This document shows, in pieces, positions 5,473-12,418 of a DNA stretch of 19,651 bases. The notes beneath the pieces are model-generated. The model had not been told where the DNA came from, did no database searches, and was given only the letters and a program-made list of their open reading frames with translations. The stretch is from Verrucomicrobiota bacterium (GTDB taxonomy: Bacteria; Verrucomicrobiota; Verrucomicrobiia; Opitutales; Opitutaceae). The stretch spans positions 1-19,651 of the forward strand of contig JAEZSJ010000036.1 of assembly GCA_023443985.1 (NCBI GenBank), read 5' to 3'. Within the stretch, counting starts at the first letter, position 1, and each line of letters starts with the position of its first letter. The translations under genes were made by a program, and so were the position numbers.

Positions 5473-7470
5473 TCAATCCGGCTGGGTGAGCACCCGGCGC
5501 ACGGCGAGCGCGAGCTCGCCGGCCTTGTAGGGTTTCGGCAGGAAGCTGGCGCTGCGCCCCTCGCCGGGATCGAACGCCTCCGCCTCGCGGGTGTAGCCGC
5601 TGCAGAACAGGATCTTCAGCTCGGGTTTCAGCAGCTGCAGACGCGCCGCGAGTTCATGGCCGGTCATGCCGCCCGGCATCACGATGTCGGTGAACAACAG
5701 GTCCACGCGGCCGCCCAGCTCCGACCAGAGGCGCAGCGCCGCCTGCGCATTGTCGGCCTCGAGGACCGTGTAGCCGAGGCGGCGCAGCGCCATCCGCGCC
5801 ACCGCGCGCACCGCCACCTCGTCCTCCACCACGAGGATCGTCTCGCAGCCGCCGGGCAACTGCTCGCCTCCGACGGACTCGCCCACCCTCGTCCCCGGCA
5901 CCTTGCTCACCAGCGCCGGCAGGAAGACCCGCAGGGTCGTGCCCCGGCCGACCACGCTCTCCACCTCGACCCAGCCCTCGTGCTGCCGCACGATCGCATA
6001 GACGATCGCCAGCCCCAGGCCGGTGCCCTTGCCGACCTCCTTGGTCGTGAAGAACGGCTCGAAGATGCGTTTGATGTTCTCCGGCTCGATGCCCACCCCG
6101 GTATCCGAAACCGAGAGACAGACAAATTCTCCCGCCCGCGCCTCCGGGTGCCGCCCCGCCTGCTCCTCGGTGAGCGTGCGGGCGTCGAGCTCGATGACCA
6201 GCCGCCCGCCGCGCGGCATGGCGTCGCGCGCGTTCACGGCCAGGTTCATGAGCACCTGCTCGATCATGCCCGGGTCCGCGAAGACCACCGGCAGCTCCGG
6301 CGCAAAACGGCTCTCGAGGATCACGTCCTCGCCCAGCACGCGCCGCAACAGCTTGGTCATGCCGCCGACGAGGTCGCCCGGATCGAGATTCTTCGCCGCC
6401 TTCACCTGCCGCCGGCTGAAGGTGAGCAGTTGGCGCGTGAGGTTGGTCGCGCGCTCGGCGGCGTTGGCGATCTCGTCGACACCGATGGCGGTCTCGCTTG
6501 AGAGGCCGCCCCGCATGCGGAGCATCGAGATCTGCATCTGGATGATCGTGAGCAGATTGTTGAAATCGTGCGCCACACCGCCGGCCAACTGCCCCACGGC
6601 CTCCATCTTCTGCGCCTGCCGGATCTGCTCTTCGAGCTGCAGCTTTTCGGTGATGTCGCCCACATAGCAGTGGACGACCCCCTGGGGCACGATCGGATAG
6701 AACGACCAGGAGAGGGTGCGCTGGCGATGCCGGGTCTCGTGGCGCAGCCGGGGCTTCTGCGTGCCCAAGCACTCCCCCACCATCGCCGCGTGCTCGTCGG
6801 GGAGCATCTGCTCGACCGTGTCGCACCCCACCGAACGCGCCAGCGACACCGCGGCGCGATTGAAGTACGTGAGGCGGCCGCCCGCGTCGAACTCGAGCAC
6901 CGGGTTCGGATTGAGCTCCGGGAACTTCGCCAGTTTCCGGATCTCATTGGCCGCCCGGTCGCGCTCGCTGACATCGACTATCATGCACAACAGGCAGGCG
7001 TCACCGCCGATGTCCATCCGCTCGAAGAAGCCGGTCGACTGCCGCGGTTCGCCGGTCCTGGTCTTGATGGAAACATCCACAAAGCGCAGCGAGGGCGTCG
7101 CCCGCAGGCGCGTGAGCAGCTGCACCCCCTGGCTGCGATCGACGAGGAAATCGAACTCGGCCACGGCACGCCCGAGCACGGCCTCGGGCGCATAGCCCGT
7201 GAATTCCACGAACGCCGGGTTTACGTCCACGATCGTGAGGTCGCTCCAGCGCAGCAGGAGCGTGCTGATCGGGTTGCTGCGGAAGAGCCGCGTGAAGAGG
7301 TCCTCCGCCGGCGGGTTCGCGCCCGCCGCCTCGCCCACCTCGGGGTGGAACGGTCCCGTCGCAATCTGGGCCCGGAGGAGGGCCCGCTCCTGGGCGGTTC
7401 CCCCTGTGACGATCACGCGCAGCGGCTGGGGTGACTGGTCACTCATGAACGGAGAAAAGTTCACCGCCAC
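5473..7470 (-). CDS. Soluble hybrid sensor histidine kinase (PAS-PAS-HisKA-HATPase-REC)
   Basis: A 665-residue protein with no membrane segment, so a cytoplasmic sensor. Domains in order: a PAS domain (about 60-170, NPAFVEFTGY), a second PAS (about 184-275, FDAGGRLTYFNRAA), a HisKA dimerisation domain with the H-box GGVAHDFNNLL (His301), an ATPase domain with N-box NARDAMPRGG (Asn413), DTGVG (456-460), FEPFFTTK and GKGTGLGL, then a C-terminal receiver ILVVEDE with Asp595 (FTDIVMPGG) and Lys646 (LPKPY). The catalytic residues are all present. GTG 7470 has GGAG four bases upstream; the ATG at 7446 is in frame but has no ribosome binding site. No DNA-binding partner is adjacent. The signal is unknown. 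It follows lpdA on the same strand but is separated by a strong hairpin. Confidence 0.9.
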   Translation of the reverse strand: MAVNFSPFMSDQSPQPLRVIVTGGTAQERALLRAQIATGPFHPEVGEAAGANPPAEDLFTRLFRSNPISTLLLRWSDLTIVDVNPAFVEFTGYAPEAVLGRAVAEFDFLVDRSQGVQLLTRLRATPSLRFVDVSIKTRTGEPRQSTGFFERMDIGGDACLLCMIVDVSERDRAANEIRKLAKFPELNPNPVLEFDAGGRLTYFNRAAVSLARSVGCDTVEQMLPDEHAAMVGECLGTQKPRLRHETRHRQRTLSWSFYPIVPQGVVHCYVGDITEKLQLEEQIRQAQKMEAVGQLAGGVAHDFNNLLTIIQMQISMLRMRGGLSSETAIGVDEIANAAERATNLTRQLLTFSRRQVKAAKNLDPGDLVGGMTKLLRRVLGEDVILESRFAPELPVVFADPGMIEQVLMNLAVNARDAMPRGGRLVIELDARTLTEEQAGRHPEARAGEFVCLSVSDTGVGIEPENIKRIFEPFFTTKEVGKGTGLGLAIVYAIVRQHEGWVEVESVVGRGTTLRVFLPALVSKVPGTRVGESVGGEQLPGGCETILVVEDEVAVRAVARMALRRLGYTVLEADNAQAALRLWSELGGRVDLLFTDIVMPGGMTGHELAARLQLLKPELKILFCSGYTREAEAFDPGEGRSASFLPKPYKAGELALAVRRVLTQPD

Positions 7471-7543
7471 GGCGCTCCGCGTCGATGGAAAATCTCCGCC
7501 GCCGACCGGCTCCGGCGAGCCCCCGCGACCGGGCCCGGATCAT

Positions 7544-7568
7544 CCGGCGCGGCATCCCGCCGCGCCGG
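7544..7568 (-). terminator. GC-rich hairpin after lpdA, possible terminator
   Basis: A perfect 10-bp stem (CCGGCGCGGC at 7544-7553 with its complement at 7559-7568, loop ATCCC) begins nine bases after the lpdA stop in the direction of lpdA transcription. There is no U-rich run after it, so it may pause or protect the 3' end rather than act as a classic intrinsic terminator. Confidence 0.45.
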
Positions 7569-7577
7569 GCCGAGGAC

Positions 7578-8975
7578 TCAGATGTGGATCGCCTGCCCGT
7601 GGGTTGCCGCGGCGGCCTCCGCCAACGCCTCGCTCAGGGTCGGATGGGCGTGGATCGTGCGGTGGATCTCGTCGATCGTCGCCTCGACATTCATCGCCAG
7701 GCCGAACTCCGTGATGAGCTCCGTCGCCTCGCCGCCGATCACGTGGGCGCCAAGGATTTCGCCGGTCTTCGCGTCGCTGAGGATCTTCACGAAGCCCTCG
7801 GAGTCGCCGGCGGCCACCGCGCGCCCGGAGGCGGTGAACGGGAACTTGCCGACCTTGTACTCGATCTTCTTCTCCTTCGCCGCCTTCTCGGTCAGGCCGA
7901 TGCTCGCCACCTGCGGATGGGAGTACGTGCAACCGGGGAAGACCTTCACGCGCTCCGGCTTGCCGGCGCCGAACATGCCATTGACGGCGTTCACCGCCTC
8001 GAAGGTCGCCACGTGCGCGAGCCACGGCGGCCCGATGATGTCGCCCGCCGCGTAGAGCCCCGGAACCGTCGTCTGATAGTCGTCGCCGACCTTCAGATAC
8101 CCACGGTCCATCTCGGGCTTCACCCGCGCACCGAGCAAGCCCTCGGTGTAGGCCCCGACGCCGACCGCCTGGAGCAGCGCCTCGGCCTCGAGCTCCTCGG
8201 TCTTGTCGCCCTTCACGAGCTTCAGCTTGACCGACTTCTCGCCCAGGCGGATGTCCTCGCATTTGGTGCCGGTGTGGATCGCGATGCCCTGCTTGGCCAG
8301 GCTGCGCTCGAGCAGCTTGGCGACCTCCTCGTCCTCGACCGGAAGGATCTGCGGGAGCATCTCCACGAGGGTCACCTTCGTGCCGAACGCGTTGTAGAAA
8401 TAACTGAACTCCACCCCGATCGCACCGGCGCCGACGACCACGATGGACTTGGGCTGTTCCGTGCGGGCAAGCGCCTCGCGCGAGGTCATCACGCGCTGGC
8501 CGTCTACCTCGAGCCCGGGGATGCGTTTCGGTTTCGCGCCCGTGCAGACGAGAATCTTCGCGGCCTTGAGGATCGTGCCCTTCTTCGCCCCGTCGGTGAT
8601 CTCCACCATGCCGGGAGCCGGTACCGACGCCTTGCCGACGACGTAGTCGACCTTGTTCTTTCGGAAGAGAAACTCGATGCCCTTGGCCATCTGGTCGGAC
8701 ACGCCGCGCGAACGCTGCACGACCTTCGCGAAATCGAACTTCGCGCCCTCGACCGACAGGCCGAATGCATCCGCATTCTGAATGGTCTTGAAGAGCTCGG
8801 CGCTCTTCAGGAGCGCCTTGGTCGGGATGCAGCCCCAGTTCAGGCAGGTGCCGCCGGCACGCTCCATTTCGACGCACGCGACGCGCTTGCCGAGTTGCCC
8901 GGCGCGGATGGCGCCCGCGTAGCCCGCGGGTCCGCCGCCGATGACAATGAGATCGTACGAGTTGTTTTCGGACAT
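7578..8975 (-). CDS. lpdA: Dihydrolipoyl dehydrogenase (E3)
   Basis: A 465-residue flavoprotein that re-oxidises dihydrolipoamide with NAD+ for 2-oxoacid dehydrogenase complexes or the glycine cleavage system. Visible elements: FAD-binding VIGGGPAGYAGA (11-22), redox disulfide in GGTCLNWGCIPTK (Cys44 and Cys49), NAD-binding VVVGAGAIGVEFS near 175-187, the second FAD segment VPGLYAAGDI, and the C-terminal base motif HAHPTLSEA (His444, Glu449). Length and motif order are standard. ATG 8975 gives the typical start (MSENNSYDLIVIGGG); the ribosome binding site is weak. No E1 or E2 gene is in the window, so it probably serves complexes encoded elsewhere. A dyad of the type also found upstream of the FKBP/ybaK pair lies 62-82 bases upstream. 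Confidence 0.95.
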   Translation of the reverse strand: MSENNSYDLIVIGGGPAGYAGAIRAGQLGKRVACVEMERAGGTCLNWGCIPTKALLKSAELFKTIQNADAFGLSVEGAKFDFAKVVQRSRGVSDQMAKGIEFLFRKNKVDYVVGKASVPAPGMVEITDGAKKGTILKAAKILVCTGAKPKRIPGLEVDGQRVMTSREALARTEQPKSIVVVGAGAIGVEFSYFYNAFGTKVTLVEMLPQILPVEDEEVAKLLERSLAKQGIAIHTGTKCEDIRLGEKSVKLKLVKGDKTEELEAEALLQAVGVGAYTEGLLGARVKPEMDRGYLKVGDDYQTTVPGLYAAGDIIGPPWLAHVATFEAVNAVNGMFGAGKPERVKVFPGCTYSHPQVASIGLTEKAAKEKKIEYKVGKFPFTASGRAVAAGDSEGFVKILSDAKTGEILGAHVIGGEATELITEFGLAMNVEATIDEIHRTIHAHPTLSEALAEAAAATHGQAIHI

Positions 8976-9036
8976 GGTGGTAGCAGTTCCGTTGAACGGA
9001 TCGCAACGTCGCCGCCACCACCCGCCCGGGTCAACC

Positions 9037-9057
9037 GGGAAAACCGCCGCGTTTCCC
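9037..9057. promoter_or_regulatory. Operator-like dyad GGGAAA-N9-TTTCCC upstream of lpdA
   Basis: Second occurrence of the dyad seen at 1956-1980, with the same arms and the same 9-base spacing but a different spacer sequence. It lies in the 266-bp divergent region 8976-9241, closer to lpdA than to the receptor remnant. The rest of that region holds a short palindrome next to the lpdA start (CCGTT-G-AACGG, near 8992-9002) and nothing else I can interpret. Confidence 0.4.
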
Positions 9058-9241
9058 CGCCCCCTCGTTCGGGTGGAACACCTGCCGCCTCATTCGCGTG
9101 CCCGGCCGGCCCTGCCGCCCCGCCTTCAGCCCGCGATCGCGGAGCCGATGGCGCGGCGCGCCACGTGCACCCCGTGGCCGCTGCGAGACGCCCGATTCCC
9201 GGGGAACGTCCGCGGCTCTGCGATCACCGGTGGCCTCCTCC

Positions 9242-9670
9242 ATGAACAACTGGACCATCAGAAAACGGATCGTGCTCGGATTCGGCCTCGTGCTGCTCCT
9301 CGTCGCCGCCCAGACGGCGTTCTCCTTCTCCTCCCTGCGGCGCGCCCAGCGCGCCTCCGCCCAGGTCGCGGACCAAGCCGTGCCGGGCACCGCGCTCGCG
9401 GCCCAGGTCGCGCGGCGCATCGCCGATGCCCAGATCGCCGTGCTCCGGGCGCTGGCCGCGGCCACCCCCGAGGAACGCCACAATCACCGGGCCGAGATCG
9501 ACGACTCGGTCCAGCGGAGCGTACGCGGGGTGACGCTGAGCGAGCAGGTCGCCTCCGGGCTGACGGAGATCGTCAGATACGCCTCACCACCGCGCCGGTC
9601 CGCCCCTCCCCGGGACGGACCGCGTGTTCAACGGACCGCCGCCGCGCCCGCGACCAGCTCCTCGAAGTAG
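9242..9670 (+). pseudogene. Truncated N-terminus of a methyl-accepting chemotaxis-type receptor
   Basis: The open frame encodes MNNWTIRKRIVLGFG, a membrane helix (about 10-29, LGLVLLLVAAQTAFSF-like), then an amphipathic helical region (about 30-105, including AVLRALAAATPEERHNHRAEID) that looks like the four-helix ligand-binding bundle of bacterial chemoreceptors. It stops at 142 residues with no second membrane helix, HAMP or signalling domain. From about residue 112 (near 9575) the peptide turns into low-complexity Arg/Pro/Ala (YASPPRRSAPP), where the sequence approaches the 3' end of the convergent gene. I read this as a broken gene cut near 9575, its new end overlapping the neighbour by 43 bases. 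A small membrane protein of unknown role is an alternative. Confidence 0.55.
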
Positions 9671-12258
9671 CTGGGGAGCGTGTCCCACGGGTTCGGCGTC
9701 AGGACATCGTCGGTCAGGTAGATCCAGCCGGCGTTGTTCGCCGCGGCCCGGGCGATGAACGCCGCCACGCTGGCGCGGGGCGTGTTGTAGGGCAGCACGT
9801 AGAACTTGCCCGCCGGATAGTTCGCCGTCCACGCGGCCGGGGTCCAGGTGGCGAACCCGGCCTGGCCGTCGGTCTCGAAGACACAGGTCACATCGTTGGT
9901 CGCCATGTAGCCTTCGAGCGTGGCGGTCCCGGGATTCGCCACGACCAGGGCTTCGCCACCCTTGGATTTGATGTGGTCCCGGATCGCCCGGTAGTACGGC
10001 AACGCCGCCGCGGTGTTCGCCTGCTCGTCGAGGAAGATGCCCTCGACGCCAAAACGCGAATACCACAGGTCGATGTCGGCCTTCACCTGGCCGATGTCGC
10101 GCGCCCCGTAGGAGGTGTACACATAGCCGAGCACCCGGCCACCGGCGGCGCGGAAGGCGGAGATCGCCCCCTGGTAGGCCACGCGGTCGGCGTCCTGTCC
10201 GCTGTCGGGCCCGTTGCTCACGTTGGCGATCGCGTAGATCGTGCCGGCGGGGAACTTCGCAGCCGCCGTGGTCATCCGTCCCCAGTGGCCGGTGGCTCCA
10301 CCCAGCGGATAGAAGTACGCCGGCACCAACACCTTCATCGCCGCCGCCGAGAGCGTGGTCCGCAGCCGGAGGAAACGGCGCGCCACCGAGCCGAACTCCA
10401 CCGTATCCGGTGCTTGGATCAGAAGCGACGCGTCGGGCCGCCAAGTGGAGACCGTCGACCAGTTCACGAGATCGGTGCTCGCCTCCAGGCTGTAGGAGAG
10501 ACCCGGGGCGCAGCTGCGTCGCGGGAACCGCAGCGACTCGTAGTAGTGCCAATCGGCGTCGATCATCCGCGTATAGGGCGCGCGCACCACCGGCGCGGCG
10601 ACCGCACCACGCGCCGGCAGGTTGTGGGCGAAGCGCTGGAGGTTCGTCACCCCCGCCCCGTCCGGGTCCGCCTCGGCGCCGCTGACCTCCGGCCGGTTCC
10701 GGTCGGCCGCACTGAAGTTCGCCGCGACCCAGGCCGCATACGTCGTGGGTCCCGGGGGCGCGAGATGCACCACCGTCGCTGCGCCGGCGTTGTCCATGTC
10801 GTGGAGCTGCACGCGGGGTCCGCCATCGGGAGCAAAGGCAAGGGAGAGGTAGCAACCGCAACCGTCGAGGGCGCAGCCGTCCTCCCCGATCCGGGTCCAG
10901 CTGCCCGCGGTGTAACGGTACACGTAGGCGTTCGTCGTCTCCTCGCTTTCGTAGAGCGCGACCCAGGGAGCCCCGTCGGGCGCGAAGACCAGATGCATGT
11001 CGAACGCCATCGCCGGCGTGAACCCGGGCGCGCCCACGTACGACCAGGCCCCGTTGGCGAACCGCATCACCGAGCCGTGGTAGTCGTGCGCGTGGTCTCG
11101 AAACGCCACATACGGTGCGCCCTCCGGGCCGATCGCCAGGCGCAGGTCGTCCACCTCGCCCTCCGTGAATCCGGCCGGGCCGACCGGCGCCCAAGCGGTG
11201 CCGTTGAACCGCAGCACCGTGGCGCGTTCGTCGATCGCGCTCGGCGTCACCGTCGCCATCTCCTTGTACGCCGCGTAGAGCGTCCCGTCCGGCGCGAACG
11301 CGAGGCTGGTGTAGAGCGCGCCGTCGGTCGAGATGCCCTCGGCCGGTCCGACCGGCGCCCACGCGTTGCCGTCGAACCGCAGCACCTTCGCCCGCCACCC
11401 GCTCGCGTCCTGCAACGGGTCGGAGAAGACGACATGTGCCGCGCCGTCCGGGGCGAAGGCGAGCTTCGGGGAGTAGGCCAAATCCTCGGAGAGCCCGGCC
11501 GCACCGACCTGCGCCCAAGTGCCCCCGCTGTACCGCCGCACCACCAGCCGGCCGGAGTTGTTGGCATCGCTGTAGGCGACCCACGGCACTCCGTCGGGCG
11601 CGAACGCCAGCGTGAGTTCCCAGACCATGCCCCCGCTGAAGCCGCGCGACCCGACATTCACCCACGTGTTGCCGCTGAGCCGCCGGACGGTCAACCGGTA
11701 GTTGTAATCACAATCCTGATAGGCGACATAGGGCGTGCCGTCGGGGGCGAGCGCGAGGCAGTTGTACATGGTGTTGCTGGTATTGACCCAGCGTCCGCCG
11801 AAACTCGCCCAGCCGCGTCCCGCCAGGTCCGGCATCGGCAGCGTCACGAAACTCCTGGTCGCCACAGTGCCTTGCAGGATCGCGCCGTCGTCCGCGGTGA
11901 AGCAGACGGTGTACGGGGTGCACGCCTTGAGCTCGCGGAGCGTGTAGGTCGCCGCGGTGTTCGCGGTGAGCTTCACGGACCCGAAGCGTGCGGCCGGTGC
12001 GCCGCGCCCGTCCTTCCCCGCCTTCGTCTGCACGCCGCTGCCTGCGGCGGGCGCGGCCCCCTCGAGCAGCGTGAAGTACCCGGTGCCGGCGGCGCTCGAC
12101 TTGAACGTGAACGTCACCTGCCCCGCCCCGAGGTTGCTGGTGGCGGGCGTCGTGAGCGTGGGCTGGGCACAGAGCGTGGCGGCCACCAACGCGCCGAGGA
12201 CGGCGAGGAGGCGGGTCACGACGAGGCGGAACGGGTACGGGGCGGGGCGGGTGTGCAT
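9628..12258 (-). CDS. Secreted beta-propeller-like protein with C-terminal spherulin-4 (GH135-like) domain
   Basis: An 876-residue exported protein. A signal peptide covers 1-31 (hydrophobic RLLAVLGALVAATLCAQ). A fibronectin-like beta region follows (about 35-140). Seven repeats of 49-55 residues start at about 168, 217, 266, 319, 374, 423 and 473, each with L-A-F-A-P-D-G and then P-Y-V-A-Y, suggesting a seven-bladed propeller. A linker with ADPDGAGVTNL...LPARG is at 529-551, and a beta domain with YSLEASTDLVNWS at 588-602. The last 236 residues, beginning at Met641 (MKVLVPAYFYP), match the spherulation-specific family 4 TIM-barrel fold related to GH135 glycosidases; acidic candidates are Asp744-Glu745 (IFLDE) and Glu795 (VFETDG). 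It may act on an extracellular polysaccharide. The start ATG 12258 was chosen for the signal peptide. The 160-bp gap upstream (12259-12418) shows only a TTGACA on the minus strand (12363-12368) and GC hairpins. Confidence 0.78.
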   Translation of the reverse strand: MHTRPAPYPFRLVVTRLLAVLGALVAATLCAQPTLTTPATSNLGAGQVTFTFKSSAAGTGYFTLLEGAAPAAGSGVQTKAGKDGRGAPAARFGSVKLTANTAATYTLRELKACTPYTVCFTADDGAILQGTVATRSFVTLPMPDLAGRGWASFGGRWVNTSNTMYNCLALAPDGTPYVAYQDCDYNYRLTVRRLSGNTWVNVGSRGFSGGMVWELTLAFAPDGVPWVAYSDANNSGRLVVRRYSGGTWAQVGAAGLSEDLAYSPKLAFAPDGAAHVVFSDPLQDASGWRAKVLRFDGNAWAPVGPAEGISTDGALYTSLAFAPDGTLYAAYKEMATVTPSAIDERATVLRFNGTAWAPVGPAGFTEGEVDDLRLAIGPEGAPYVAFRDHAHDYHGSVMRFANGAWSYVGAPGFTPAMAFDMHLVFAPDGAPWVALYESEETTNAYVYRYTAGSWTRIGEDGCALDGCGCYLSLAFAPDGGPRVQLHDMDNAGAATVVHLAPPGPTTYAAWVAANFSAADRNRPEVSGAEADPDGAGVTNLQRFAHNLPARGAVAAPVVRAPYTRMIDADWHYYESLRFPRRSCAPGLSYSLEASTDLVNWSTVSTWRPDASLLIQAPDTVEFGSVARRFLRLRTTLSAAAMKVLVPAYFYPLGGATGHWGRMTTAAAKFPAGTIYAIANVSNGPDSGQDADRVAYQGAISAFRAAGGRVLGYVYTSYGARDIGQVKADIDLWYSRFGVEGIFLDEQANTAAALPYYRAIRDHIKSKGGEALVVANPGTATLEGYMATNDVTCVFETDGQAGFATWTPAAWTANYPAGKFYVLPYNTPRASVAAFIARAAANNAGWIYLTDDVLTPNPWDTLPSYFEELVAGAAAVR

Positions 12259-12418
12259 GGGTTGACGGGCGTGGTGCGCACGCCGGGCGGACCGCGCCCG
12301 GCCGGCAACGCACGGCGGTCGGCCCACACTGGGCCCGGCCACGCACGTGAAAAGTCCGCGGTTGTCAAAATCCCGTCGGAAATCCGCCACGACACCCGGC
12401 GGGGGGCGAAGGCGGGGC

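Noticed and set aside
12340..12368. Promoter for the spherulin-4 fusion gene from TTGACA at 12363-12368 (minus)
   Set aside because: No acceptable -10 hexamer at 16-18 bases (TGCGTG at 17); recorded only as a lone -35-like string.
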